From an uncultured Oscillospiraceae bacterium (GTDB lineage: Bacteria > Bacillota > Clostridia > Oscillospirales > Oscillospiraceae), in the NCBI GenBank assembly GCA_944383195.1, contig CALWOP010000007.1, positions 1 to 39,784 on the forward strand: 39,784 bases of DNA, given 5' to 3'. The position numbers and the translations under genes are program-made. Under the pieces are notes generated by a model. It was given only the letters and a program-made list of their open reading frames with translations. It was not told the origin of the DNA and did no database searches. Each line of letters starts with the position of its first letter. The first letter of the stretch is position 1. Shown here piece after piece: positions 23,767 through 31,051 of this stretch.

Positions 23767-23805
23767 AAATAAAAAGCAGTTGCGTAAGCAACTGCTTTTT
23801 ATTTT
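23766..23805 (+). terminator. Terminator directly after the tRNA-Val fragment
   Basis: An 18-bp perfect stem (AAAATAAAAAGCAGTTGC and its complement) with a GTAA loop. Its first base is the last base of the fragment's CCA. The A-rich and T-rich ends make it work in either direction. Confidence 0.85.
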
Positions 23806-23806
23806 G

Positions 23807-23939
23807 GGTTCCGCTCCCTTTGGTCACTCCACCCTCCGGTGATCACAATGCTCGGGGTCGGCAAAGCCGACCCTGCGCAATTCTCCGCTCCGCTCCGAAT
23901 TTACGGCGTACTCACGCCGCCGGCCAGAAGGCCGGTTTC
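23807..23939 (+). repeat. Hairpin-rich intergenic repeat, copy A
   Basis: First of two similar units. It contains three small hairpins: CACC..GGTG, GGTCGGC-AAA-GCCGACC and GGCC-AGAA-GGCC. The core beginning AATGCTCGGGGTCGGCAAAG is shared with copy B, 169 bp on. No coding or RNA gene is seen in this stretch. Confidence 0.75.
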
Positions 23940-23985
23940 CCTGTACCTGTTTATTACACTTCTTCGCAGGCATCCGCTTTTGTCC

Positions 23986-24107
23986 GGGTTCCGCGCTTCA
24001 CCCTTCGGTGATTGTAATGCTCGGGGTCGGCAAAGCCGCCCCTGCGCAATTCTTCGCTTCGCTCCGAATTTACGACGCACACGCGCCGACGGCCTGAAGG
24101 CCGGTAT
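23986..24107 (+). repeat. Hairpin-rich intergenic repeat, copy B
   Basis: Second unit, in direct orientation to copy A. It shares the AATGCTCGGGG core, the CCTGCGCAATTCT block and the GCTCCGAATTTACG block, and ends in GGCC-TGAA-GGCC. The central stem is weakened here (GCCGCCC against GCCGACC in copy A). Together with copy A it fills most of the 503-bp gap 23658-24160. Confidence 0.75.
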
Positions 24108-24131
24108 AACTTTTCTTCGGCGGGCGACCTC

Positions 24132-24163
24132 AAAAAAAGACACGCTGAAGCGTGTCTTTTTTA
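24132..24163. terminator. Terminator of the phage-like module
   Basis: AAAAAAAGACACGC pairs with the complementary T-rich arm around a TGAA loop. It overlaps the amidase stop codon and can act in both directions. Confidence 0.88.
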
Positions 24164-24931
24164 TTTGATTGCGGCGTTGATCATCAGCGCCACTTCCTGC
24201 CGAGTCGCCTTGCTTTGAGGGCGGGTACCATCGGTGATTCCTCTGGCCTTCGCCTGGGCCAGCCCCATCTCCGCCCAGGCGCTTGGCGCAAGCTGTGCCT
24301 GTTCCTGCTGGTACCGGGTCATAAATGCTTTCCACTGCTCATATGTCACCGTCTCCACCTCCCTGAGCTGATACCGTTCCACCAGAGCCTCCACGATTCC
24401 CTCCGCTATGCCCTGGGCATATGCTTCGGTCAGAATGATGGGGGTGTCCGTTGTCGAGTCCATAAACCCAAACTCCCCCAGCACCGCAGGCATGGCCGTT
24501 TCGCGCAGTACGTACAGGTCCCCCTCCGGTGTTGGGTTGGAGCGATTGCCCTGCAGGCCGGTCTTTGCCACGGTGTGCTGATAGATCGCCTGCTGGACCT
24601 GCCGGGAGGTCTGATCCGCGCCGGGACACACATACACCACAATGCCTCCCCCGGAACCGCCACCGATCCCGGCGTTGTGGTGGATGGACAAATACAGCTC
24701 TGCCTTTGCCCGGTTGGCGGCAGCTACCCGTTCATATAAGGTGATTTCCCTGCCTCCGGTCACATCGTCCACCCGCATGGTCGTGCAGATATAATTTTTT
24801 AAAAGCGCCTGTACCTTATCTGCCACTCTCCCATTCAGTGTCCACTCTCTTGTTTCCAATGGGTCAATGCTCTTCAGGCACCGCTTCCCCGGGGTTCCCA
24901 AATAGTGCCCGGCGTCAATGCAGATCAGCAT
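24161..24931 (-). CDS. Phage-type N-acetylmuramoyl-L-alanine amidase (endolysin)
   Basis: 256-residue wall amidase of the Amidase_3 fold. The zinc and catalytic residues are visible: H9 (DAGHY), E29 (TREW), H84 (SIHHNA) and E153 (GEFGFM). The C-terminal 40 residues (SAWAEMGLAQAKARGITDGTRPQSKATRQEVALMINAAI) form one SLH-like wall-binding repeat. There is no signal peptide, as expected for an endolysin released by a holin. The holin gene is just upstream, 27 bp away. Last gene of the module. Confidence 0.92.
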   Translation of the reverse strand: MLICIDAGHYLGTPGKRCLKSIDPLETREWTLNGRVADKVQALLKNYICTTMRVDDVTGGREITLYERVAAANRAKAELYLSIHHNAGIGGGSGGGIVVYVCPGADQTSRQVQQAIYQHTVAKTGLQGNRSNPTPEGDLYVLRETAMPAVLGEFGFMDSTTDTPIILTEAYAQGIAEGIVEALVERYQLREVETVTYEQWKAFMTRYQQEQAQLAPSAWAEMGLAQAKARGITDGTRPQSKATRQEVALMINAAIK

Positions 24932-24958
24932 TTCAGCGCTCCCTTCTTCCCATGTATC

Positions 24959-25435
24959 TCACCCATTCTCTTCGTCCTCTATCAGCCCCTCGCCTGCCCG
25001 GTCAATGGCCTGTCTGCTGACCAGCAGCAGCTTGGTCAGCCAGCTGGGCACCGGCGCACCCATATCCACCGCATTTTCCGTAATGCTTCCCAGCTCACTG
25101 ACCACATACCAAACCAAAACCACCGGACAGATCAGACCGCCATATTCAAAGGGCAGCGCAGCAGCCGGCAGCCGCTCCAAAACCAGCGCGACCAGAATGT
25201 CTGCTCCCGCCGCCACCACGACCACCACGATCATGCCCGTCTTGTGCCAGATCCCCTCCTTGGCTTTGGTACTGGACCACAGGCCCTGTTTGGCTGCCGC
25301 GGCAGAGCCGGTCACATAATCCAGACCCATCACAGCCACCCAGCCGATGACCAGCCAGCCCATCCAGCCCCACAGGCCGGTGAGCACCCCAACCACGGCG
25401 GCAAACACCCCTTTCCACCGCTCAATCAGTTCCAT
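24959..25435 (-). CDS. Phage holin (Phage_holin_4 type)
   Basis: 158-residue small membrane protein. It has helices near residues 10-30 (FAAVVGVLTGLWGWMGWLVIGWV), a GLDYVTG loop, KTGMIVVVVVAAGADILVALVL, and ICPVVLVWYVVSELGSITENA. The DYVTG and SELGSITENA segments are typical of the toxin-secretion/phage-lysis holin family. ATG 25435 is preceded by a GAGGAG site; the longer open frame upstream has none. It would form membrane holes that release the adjacent amidase. Confidence 0.9.
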   Translation of the reverse strand: MELIERWKGVFAAVVGVLTGLWGWMGWLVIGWVAVMGLDYVTGSAAAAKQGLWSSTKAKEGIWHKTGMIVVVVVAAGADILVALVLERLPAAALPFEYGGLICPVVLVWYVVSELGSITENAVDMGAPVPSWLTKLLLVSRQAIDRAGEGLIEDEENG

Positions 25436-25475
25436 TTCATCCACGCTCCTCTTCTCCGCTTCTCCCGTTTGCTCC

Positions 25476-26018
25476 TCATTCCGCTCTCCAGACCACCACC
25501 GTCGCCTTTCCCGCGTAACCCCCGGTTCCGGCGCAGTGCAGTACCACACCCCCCTGGGAAGAGAGGGTGGCATAGGTCTCCCGGGCCGCCCACACATTTT
25601 CCCGGTATGTTCCCCCCACCAGTGCCGCCGCCTGGCAGGTCACCAGGCTGCCCGCCGGGGCCTTGTTGGGAAGCGTAACGGAAAGGGTGCACTCCCCGCT
25701 CCCCGCCGTCCATTGGGCGGCGGAAAAGGCCACCACAACGCACGCCGCCTGTCCCACCTTGGACAGCGCCTCGCCAAAGGTCTCTTCGCTGCCGGTGTAG
25801 CCATGTTCCACGGCGCTCTGGTAGGCGCTTTTTCCGTCCAGTCCCGCCGGCCCCGGCGCGCCCTGGGGGCCAGTCAGCTGACCCTTATCATATTTCTCCT
25901 GAAAATTCTCTCCATCGGCAAATCTCACGTCTTCTGCCGGCAGGTTTTTCCACTGGATCTTTCCGATGGCCTCATCGATCTGCTCTCCTGTGAACGCACC
26001 GTTATACCCCTGCGTCAT
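25476..26018 (-). CDS. Phage tail-fibre-like protein with short collagen-like stretch
   Basis: 180-residue protein starting MTQGYNGAFTGEQIDEAIGKI. A short collagen-like stretch (GPQGAPGPAGLDGKSAYQSAV, about 50-70) links to a C-terminal beta-rich domain ending GKATVVVWRAE. This architecture is common in the distal tail proteins of phages of Clostridia. ATG 26018 has GGAGG upstream, and the gene overlaps its upstream neighbour by 17 bp. The receptor or ligand is unknown. Confidence 0.8.
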   Translation of the reverse strand: MTQGYNGAFTGEQIDEAIGKIQWKNLPAEDVRFADGENFQEKYDKGQLTGPQGAPGPAGLDGKSAYQSAVEHGYTGSEETFGEALSKVGQAACVVVAFSAAQWTAGSGECTLSVTLPNKAPAGSLVTCQAAALVGGTYRENVWAARETYATLSSQGGVVLHCAGTGGYAGKATVVVWRAE

Positions 26019-26397
26019 ACCTGGCCTCCCTCATACACAAATAGGCGCTCCCTTCCGCTGTCAGATAGCCCGCTTCTCCCGCTGGGAGGTAGAGGTGGTT
26101 GTCGTTCCAGCTGCCATCCTCCCCCTGGGCAAACAGGGAGATCCGGTAAGTCCCATCTCCCTGGCATAGAAACGTATCGTAGAGCTCAAAGGTTCTGGGC
26201 GTGCCCGCAGGCGTGGCGGAAAAGGAAGCCACCAGCGCCCCCCGTCCCACACCGTATGCCTCCCCCTGTCTGGTGGCTCGGCACTCAACTGCCCGGCAAG
26301 GGAGGTCGGACTGAAACGTGACCACGATCCGGTCAAAGCCCGTTACTCCCGACAGCCGCTGCCCCGAACAGGAAAAGGTGATCTCCGGCGCCGCCAT
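26002..26397 (-). CDS. Small beta-rich phage tail-associated protein
   Basis: 131-residue protein, predicted mostly beta strand (ITFSCSGQRLSGVTGFDRIVVTFQSD...). It contains no recognised domain. Its ATG overlaps the stop of the upstream tail gene by one base (TGATG), and its own end overlaps the next gene, so it belongs to the tail module. Function unknown. Confidence 0.72.
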   Translation of the reverse strand: MAAPEITFSCSGQRLSGVTGFDRIVVTFQSDLPCRAVECRATRQGEAYGVGRGALVASFSATPAGTPRTFELYDTFLCQGDGTYRISLFAQGEDGSWNDNHLYLPAGEAGYLTAEGSAYLCMREARYDAGV

Positions 26398-27059
26398 CAG
26401 GCCACGCTCCAGGTTCCGGCCGCGCTGCGCACAAATACCTTGATGATCTTTGTCCCGTCTCCCGAGCTGGCACTCTCCAGGTCCGCGCCGGTGAGCACCA
26501 CCCGGATGTTGGTCTCGGCGGGGTAGCCTCCCTCCGTCCCGCTGGTATTGATCGAGCCATATTCCGTGGGAATGACCGTCCCCGCCTGCTGTTCACTGCT
26601 GGCGGTAGGCACCACACAGACCTTATACGCCTCAAAATCCATGTTGCAGGCAAAGTGGATGACCGCCTGCTCAAAGCCGGCGGTTTTGGAGATCTTACTC
26701 CGGTCCGGCCCGGTCAGGGTAACAACAGGCACCGCCGTATTCAGTGTGATGCTCGCACTGACCGCAACGCTTTCATTGCCCACATCGTCCCGCACTTTCA
26801 GATAGATGGTCTTCCGCCCATCCCCCTGAGGCAGTGTGACCTGTTTGGACGTGGAAAAGCGTTCCCAGCTGGCCGCATCTTCCCCTTCCACGCCGGAAAC
26901 GCCCCAAAGCTTCATCTGGTAGCCCTCAGTCTGCTCATCCGCAACCGCAATGTCCAGATTCACCGCCGTGGAGGTGGCATACAGGGCTCCGCGGTTGATT
27001 TCCAGCGCGACCCCCGAGGGGGCGGCGGTATCCAACGTCAAATGAAAATAACTTGCCAT
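26397..27059 (-). CDS. Phage tail-like protein with Ig-like repeats
   Basis: 220-residue protein. Residues 1-110 look like an Ig-type beta sandwich (FHLTLDTAAPSGVALEINRG ... KTIYLKVRDDVGNESV) and a second, similar domain follows (VVTLTGPDRSKISK ...). Domains of the TIYLKVRDDVGN type are common in phage tail and surface adhesion proteins. ATG 27059 is chosen for its AAGGAG site; the longer open frame upstream overlaps the 47-residue gene. Likely a tail-tip or fibre component; target unknown. Confidence 0.75.
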   Translation of the reverse strand: MASYFHLTLDTAAPSGVALEINRGALYATSTAVNLDIAVADEQTEGYQMKLWGVSGVEGEDAASWERFSTSKQVTLPQGDGRKTIYLKVRDDVGNESVAVSASITLNTAVPVVTLTGPDRSKISKTAGFEQAVIHFACNMDFEAYKVCVVPTASSEQQAGTVIPTEYGSINTSGTEGGYPAETNIRVVLTGADLESASSGDGTKIIKVFVRSAAGTWSVA

Positions 27060-27063
27060 ATCC

Positions 27064-27207
27064 TCACTTCTCCTTTTCCGCGCACAACTGCAGATAGCAA
27101 TAGCCGCCCGTCCGCGTAAATATGATCTCATTGCCTATGGCGGCACATTTGATCCCCATCTCTCCCAGATAGAGCCGTTCAATCTTCTGCTCTCCAAAAT
27201 ACAGCAT
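27064..27207 (-). CDS. 47-residue phage tail-associated protein
   Basis: Very short gene that fits exactly between its neighbours: it starts 4 bp after the upstream stop and ends 4 bp before the downstream start. The product has the YFGEQKIERLYLGEMGIK pattern followed by IIFTRTGGYCYLQL. Small tail-module proteins of clostridial phages often carry this kind of repeated YLG motif. A GGGGGT site precedes ATG 27207. It is below usual length cut-offs. Function unknown. Confidence 0.7.
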   Translation of the reverse strand: MLYFGEQKIERLYLGEMGIKCAAIGNEIIFTRTGGYCYLQLCAEKEK

Positions 27208-27211
27208 CCCG

Positions 27212-27790
27212 TTACCCCCGGATCAAGTAGAGTGTACTGCCGTCTTTGACAGGCAGCGCCTCGTACTCCCACTGTTCCAGCACCTGAACGGTTTTGATTT
27301 CCCCGGAGGAAAGGCCCCCGGGCAGCGGAATGTCAGAGGCCTCGTAGGCCCCCTGCTCCACATTCCACACCAGCCAGACCCCTGCTCCCGGTTTGGGCGG
27401 ATGCCGGTTCAGGTCGCTCAGCCGCCGCTCCATCTGTTCAAACTCCGAGGGCAGCGGATCAGGAAATGCCTTCTGGGCGTTGAGGCTATGGAAGACCTGG
27501 GCCAAAAATACGTTGCTGTGGCGCACCACGTCTCCACAGGTCCCCCGGATCTGCATGAAATAGTATCCGTCTACTGCCAACATGGAAGCAGTCAGCTCAG
27601 CGGAGAAGATCTCCCCCTCCCGCTGCAGCTGGATCGTGTTTTTTTGCCCATCCTTTTCCACATCCACTTTCAGGTCCCAGCCCTCCGGCAGCGGAGCGGT
27701 CAGCTGAAAGCTGGCGGCCAGATGGTCGCCCTCAAAGCCCAGGCAATAGCATTCCGGAGGGCATACCCTCCAGTGTTCCATATAAAGCAT
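27212..27790 (-). CDS. Baseplate/tail protein, BppU-like
   Basis: 192-residue protein. The first half is beta-rich (WDLKVDVEKDGQKNTIQLQREG ... GYYFMQIRGTCGDVVRHSNVFLAQV), resembling the N-terminal domain of BppU-type baseplate upper proteins and tail fibres. A helix (SEFEQMERRLSDL) and a short C-terminal beta domain follow. ATG 27790 is preceded by AGGAGTGG at short spacing; ATG 27781 is the alternative. It is part of the tail module. Confidence 0.78.
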   Translation of the reverse strand: MLYMEHWRVCPPECYCLGFEGDHLAASFQLTAPLPEGWDLKVDVEKDGQKNTIQLQREGEIFSAELTASMLAVDGYYFMQIRGTCGDVVRHSNVFLAQVFHSLNAQKAFPDPLPSEFEQMERRLSDLNRHPPKPGAGVWLVWNVEQGAYEASDIPLPGGLSSGEIKTVQVLEQWEYEALPVKDGSTLYLIRG

Positions 27791-27824
27791 CCATTCCACT
27801 CCTGATTCTGTCTCATCTCCATGT

Positions 27825-27856
27825 GGGGCGGAGCTCCTCAAACTGAGCTCCGCCCC
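27825..27856. repeat. Intercistronic hairpin
   Basis: A 12-bp perfect stem (GGGGCGGAGCTC / GAGCTCCGCCCC) with an 8-nt loop lies between two module genes. No T-tract on either strand, so it is more likely an mRNA-stabilising or attenuating structure than a terminator. Confidence 0.6.
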
Positions 27857-27868
27857 GTGTGCTCCCGG

Positions 27869-28195
27869 TTACTGGTCCTGCTGGTCCGCCTGTTCCTCTT
27901 GGGTGGCTTTGTCTTTCTCCTCCTGCTCCACTTCCTCCTGCTGGATGGCGCTCTCCATGTCTTCCACCAGGCCCATGGCGTAGGCCAGATAGAAGCGCTT
28001 CTCATCGGGATAGGCCTTGGCCAGAGCCTGACCGTGGGCGCCGGTAAACTGGCGCATGGCCTCCCCCTCCTGCTTGGAGAGCTCAGGGTGCTCCTCCAGG
28101 AACATGGCCATACCCACGGTGGCCAGGTCGGAAGCATCGTGTTTCTCGGTGCACTGGTACAGTGCGTAAAGATGGTTGGGATTGACAATCAACAT
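27869..28195 (-). CDS. Small protein at the head of the phage-like module, function unknown
   Basis: 108-residue protein with a helical body and a very acidic Gln/Glu-rich tail (about residues 84-108). The N-terminal MLIVNPNHLYALYQCTEKH and FYLAYAMGLVEDM stretches are not recognised. A clear AGGAG site precedes ATG 28195. It is the first gene of the minus-strand module and could be a tail accessory or a host gene next to it. Confidence 0.65.
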   Translation of the reverse strand: MLIVNPNHLYALYQCTEKHDASDLATVGMAMFLEEHPELSKQEGEAMRQFTGAHGQALAKAYPDEKRFYLAYAMGLVEDMESAIQQEEVEQEEKDKATQEEQADQQDQ

Positions 28196-28371
28196 TGAGA
28201 TTCTCCTCTCCTAAATTAAAATGATCCGGGCGGCCGATCTTTTTCGGCGATACAAAATCGGTGGAAAACCCCTCCCCTTTCCGTGCTGGTCTCCAGCCTG
28301 CGTCTGTTTTCAAACCGCCCTTCATAATTAGGTGAAAGTCCCCCCCATGTTGCATATCTGTGTGCAACTAA

Positions 28372-28410
28372 AAAAGCCGGTGTCTGCAGCTTCTGCAAAC
28401 ACCGGCTTTT
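28372..28410. terminator. Terminator between the phosphatase gene and the phage-like module
   Basis: A 12-bp stem (AAAAGCCGGTGT / ACACCGGCTTTT) extended by TGCAG-CTT-CTGCA past one mismatch. On the minus strand a T-run follows it, terminating the 28420-29226 gene. The remaining gap, 28196-28371, has only a TTGCA..TGCAA dyad (28350-28367) and no convincing promoter. Confidence 0.85.
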
Positions 28411-28419
28411 GAGCCTGAT

Positions 28420-29226
28420 TCAATATAGCTTATCCAGTAGTTCCACAATATCCCCGATCACGCCATCATTGCAGTGGCACAGTACCTTTGCTCCCCAGTC
28501 ACGAACTTCCTGGGCACAGTTTTCCGGCGCAAAGGGAATGGCGGATCGTTCCAGCATGGGAATGTCGTTTTGATTGTCCCCCACACAATATACGTGCTCG
28601 GGACGCACGCCCAGCCGCTGGGCCAGCCGAGCCACCATCCCGCCCTTGGTACTCCCCTGATTGGTAATTTCCAAATAGCAGGGATTGGAAAAGATGGCCT
28701 CATACCGGCTGCCGCACCGGGCCAGCAGGCGCTCCCGGACCGCCAGAAGCATCTCATGCTCCTGGTGGAAAAGGGCCTTGACCCAGGGGGTGGGCATCTC
28801 CCGAACCGGGCAGAGGGTATAGTCACAGGCCACTTTTTTCATATGGGCCAGGGTGATCTCATTGGGATTCCAGATGTAGATTTCCTCCCCGTAATAGGCC
28901 TCCATGGACAATGCGGGAAACTCCTCCATCATTGCCCCCAGGTCCTCCTGCGCCCGCTGGTCCAGGAAGGTCTGCTCCACAAGCTGGTCCTTTTGAAAAT
29001 CATACATGGCCGCCCCATTGGACAGTACCGCAGGGGCGTTCATGGGCACCATGGGGGCATAGGGGGCAAAGGTCCGGTGGGCCCGTCCGGTGGCCACAGT
29101 AAAAAAGCCGCCGTGCCGGATAAAATACCGGATGGCCTCCAGATTCCGCTGCGGGATGTGAAAGGTAGAATCGTAGAGCGTGTCGTCAAAATCGCTGACC
29201 AGCAGCAGGCCGTCAAATTTTCCCAT
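28420..29226 (-). CDS. Cof-type HAD-IIB phosphatase
   Basis: 268-residue cytoplasmic phosphatase. D12 and D14 in SDFDDTLYDS are the nucleophile and acid/base. ATGRAH is motif II, STKGGMVARLA carries the motif III Lys and GDNQNDIPML is motif IV. A large cap domain (about 85-185) marks subclass IIB, which acts on sugar phosphates, flavin or pyridoxal phosphates. The exact substrate cannot be read from the sequence. It follows thiT by 34 bp and is probably read from the TPP-controlled transcript. A role for Cof-type enzymes on thiamine intermediates is known in E. coli but not shown here. Confidence 0.9.
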   Translation of the reverse strand: MGKFDGLLLVSDFDDTLYDSTFHIPQRNLEAIRYFIRHGGFFTVATGRAHRTFAPYAPMVPMNAPAVLSNGAAMYDFQKDQLVEQTFLDQRAQEDLGAMMEEFPALSMEAYYGEEIYIWNPNEITLAHMKKVACDYTLCPVREMPTPWVKALFHQEHEMLLAVRERLLARCGSRYEAIFSNPCYLEITNQGSTKGGMVARLAQRLGVRPEHVYCVGDNQNDIPMLERSAIPFAPENCAQEVRDWGAKVLCHCNDGVIGDIVELLDKLY

Positions 29227-29260
29227 GGGGCCTCTCTTTCCGCCCCCGCAGGGGCTTTTC

Positions 29261-29848
29261 TCAGTGAAGATCCTCCGCCGTCAAATACCAGCGCATACGG
29301 CTGTTTCGCATCAGCAGGACATAAACCACCATACACAGCAGCCAATCCAGCACCATGTAAAAGCCGTTATAGAGCAGGGAATAGACCCATGGGGTGGTCA
29401 TGGTCATCCCGAAGAAGGTCTCGGGCATATACTCCGCCCAAACGGTGGCGCCCACCACGTAGTGCACCAGGAAGCGGGCTGCACAGCCCACGGTGGCGCC
29501 GGCGTAAATGCTCCACTTCTTTCCCCGGAACAAGCCCGCCACGCCCAGCACCATATAGGCGATCACATAATCGCCCAAAATGGACTGCCAGCCAATGGCG
29601 ATCCCGCCGGCGGCCATAAATTGCAGCACACCCAGCACAAAACCCGCCAGCAATCCCCAGCCAGCGCCCCACCGGCAGGTAAACAGGAAGAAGGGAACCA
29701 TACACAAAGACACCGTCCCGCCCCAGGGCATTTTCCACAGGGGGAATAGGTCCACAATCTGGCACAGGGCCACCAGCAGGGCGCCCTCACACAGCATCCG
29801 CAGCAGGTAGTGCGTGCGCGCCACCGCGGTCGTTCTTGTTGCATTCAT
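29261..29848 (-). CDS. thiT: Thiamine ECF transporter S-component ThiT
   Basis: 195-residue membrane protein with six helices. It binds thiamine and works with a shared ECF energising module encoded elsewhere. Characteristic segments: GGTVSLCMVPFFLFTCRWG, QFMAAGG..GWQSILGDYVIAY and HYVVGATVWAEYMPE, which include thiamine-binding aromatic and acidic residues. ATG 29848 has GGAGG ten bases upstream. A TPP riboswitch in the leader confirms the substrate. Confidence 0.95.
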   Translation of the reverse strand: MNATRTTAVARTHYLLRMLCEGALLVALCQIVDLFPLWKMPWGGTVSLCMVPFFLFTCRWGAGWGLLAGFVLGVLQFMAAGGIAIGWQSILGDYVIAYMVLGVAGLFRGKKWSIYAGATVGCAARFLVHYVVGATVWAEYMPETFFGMTMTTPWVYSLLYNGFYMVLDWLLCMVVYVLLMRNSRMRWYLTAEDLH

Positions 29849-29863
29849 CGTTTTCTTGCCTCC

Positions 29864-29907
29864 AAAAAGTAAGATACCGCAGTACATCCGGACGGGTGTA
29901 GTGCGGT
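29864..29907 (-). terminator. Expression platform of the TPP riboswitch
   Basis: On the minus strand ACCGCA-C-TACA pairs with TGTA-C-TGCGGT (29907-29876) and is followed by the T-rich ATCTTACTTTTT. It lies between the aptamer and the thiT ribosome site, as expected of a terminator formed when TPP is bound. Confidence 0.65.
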
Positions 29908-29936
29908 CTTAGAGGAGACGACGACAAAATCTCTCT

Positions 29937-30037
29937 TCCACTTCCTACGCCGGCATTACCCGGATCAGGTTCTAGGGACCGGAGGCAGTATGCTTGCCTC
30001 TGCATCTCAGCCGGGAGCAAACTCCCAGCGCCCCTGT
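29937..30037 (-). promoter_or_regulatory. TPP riboswitch (THI box)
   Basis: On the minus strand the hallmark elements are in order: the GGGGCGC opening stem, GGCTGAGATGC, an optional stem, ACCTGATCCGGGTAATGCC, GGCGTAGGAAGT. TPP binding would lower expression of thiT and the downstream phosphatase. Confidence 0.96.
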
Positions 30038-30063
30038 GTTCGATTGTGCTACGGTTCGGCTAT

Positions 30064-30092
30064 ATTTTACTCGGCACCGTGTCCCTTGTCAA
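30064..30092 (-). promoter_or_regulatory. Promoter of the TPP riboswitch-thiT transcript
   Basis: On the minus strand, a perfect -35 TTGACA (30092-30087), a 17-bp spacer and -10 TAAAAT (30069-30064). Confidence 0.88.
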
Positions 30093-30116
30093 GAAAATTC
30101 CCCCAACGGGCCTTGG

Positions 30117-30145
30117 TTGACAAAGGCTCTCCCCTCCCCTATACT
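30117..30145 (+). promoter_or_regulatory. Promoter of ylmH
   Basis: A perfect -35 TTGACA (30117-30122), a 17-bp spacer and -10 TATACT (30140-30145). It lies back to back with the thiT promoter, its -35 25 bp from the other's -35. Confidence 0.88.
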
Positions 30146-30175
30146 GAAGTCCAGAAAGCAAGGAGGGGAAGATCG

Positions 30176-30973
30176 GTGACCAAACGGGAACTGCTGGACC
30201 GCTGTGCCCACAGCGGCGAAGAGCGCATCCTGCTGGGGCGGGTGCTGGACAAGCTGGAGCTGGCGCAGCGGGGCGTCCCCGCTCATACGCCTATGCTTTC
30301 CCCGGGGGAACAGGCCTTGGTTGCCGACCTGCTCAGCGCCTGGGGCCGTCCCCGCTATGTGTTCTGGGGCGGTTTTCCCGATGCGGAGCGCCGGATCTGT
30401 GTTTTTCTTCCCGACTGGCAGGAACCGGAGGACATTTTTGCCGACCCAGAGGGGCCCCTGTCCGCTTTACAGGCCACATTCCCCCCCACCGCAGCCCTGA
30501 GCCACCGGGATATCCTGGGCTCGCTGATGGGGCTTGGCATCACCCGGGAGAAGCTGGGGGACATTCTCTTCCCTCAGCCGGGGGTGTGCCAGGTGGTGGC
30601 CCTCACCCAGGCGCTGCCCATCCTACTGTCCCAGTGGGAGAGCGCCGGGCGCTGGAACATCCAGTGCGCCCCCATTGACCTCAGCCAGCTGGCCCCCAAG
30701 CCCGCTCAGATCAAGACCATCCGGGACACGGTGGCCGCCCCCCGGTTGGATGCGGTGGTGGCCGCCGGCTTCTCCCTGTCCCGCTCCAAGGCCGCAGCCC
30801 TCATTTCCGCCGGGAAAGTAGCCATCAACCACCGGGAATGTCTCAAAGGTGACAAGGCCGTGGAGGAGGGTGACGTCCTCACCTGCCGGGGGCTGGGCAA
30901 ATGTGTGGTGCAGGAGATCCCAGGCCAGTCCAAAAAGGGCCGCACCATGCTGGTGCTGGAGCGGTATATTTAG
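30176..30973 (+). CDS. ylmH: S4-domain RNA-binding protein YlmH
   Basis: 265-residue YlmH-family protein. Residues 1-175 form the N-terminal region, with an alpha/beta domain (RYVFWGGFPDAERRICVFLP; LSHRDILGSLMGLGITREKLGDI). The C-terminal S4 domain (about 185-250) is marked by RLDAVVAAGFSLSRSKAAALISAGKVAINH. YlmH binds rRNA/peptidyl-tRNA and has been linked to ribosome quality control in Bacillus. GTG 30176 has a strong AGGAGGGG site and lies just after a consensus promoter; the long open frame upstream crosses the riboswitch region and is not translated. The usual division-cluster neighbours are absent. Confidence 0.9.
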   Translation: MTKRELLDRCAHSGEERILLGRVLDKLELAQRGVPAHTPMLSPGEQALVADLLSAWGRPRYVFWGGFPDAERRICVFLPDWQEPEDIFADPEGPLSALQATFPPTAALSHRDILGSLMGLGITREKLGDILFPQPGVCQVVALTQALPILLSQWESAGRWNIQCAPIDLSQLAPKPAQIKTIRDTVAAPRLDAVVAAGFSLSRSKAAALISAGKVAINHRECLKGDKAVEEGDVLTCRGLGKCVVQEIPGQSKKGRTMLVLERYI

Positions 30974-31051
30974 CACGACCGCCATCACAATGATCACGAA
31001 CATCAGGGAGCGCACGGCAGACGCTCCATTCCATATTAAGGAGGAAACTGG

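Noticed and set aside
23807-24107. CRISPR array
   Set aside because: Only two units of more than 100 bp with internal hairpins; no regular 25-40-bp repeat and spacer structure and no cas genes.
28350-28367. TTGCA..TGCAA dyad as promoter/operator of the phage-like module
   Set aside because: Arms are only 5 bp and no -10/-35 pair of reasonable quality lies nearby, so it is not claimed as a site.
29990-30175. Longer ylmH reading frame starting at 29990
   Set aside because: It would cover the riboswitch and both promoters; the GTG at 30176 has a strong ribosome site just after a consensus promoter.
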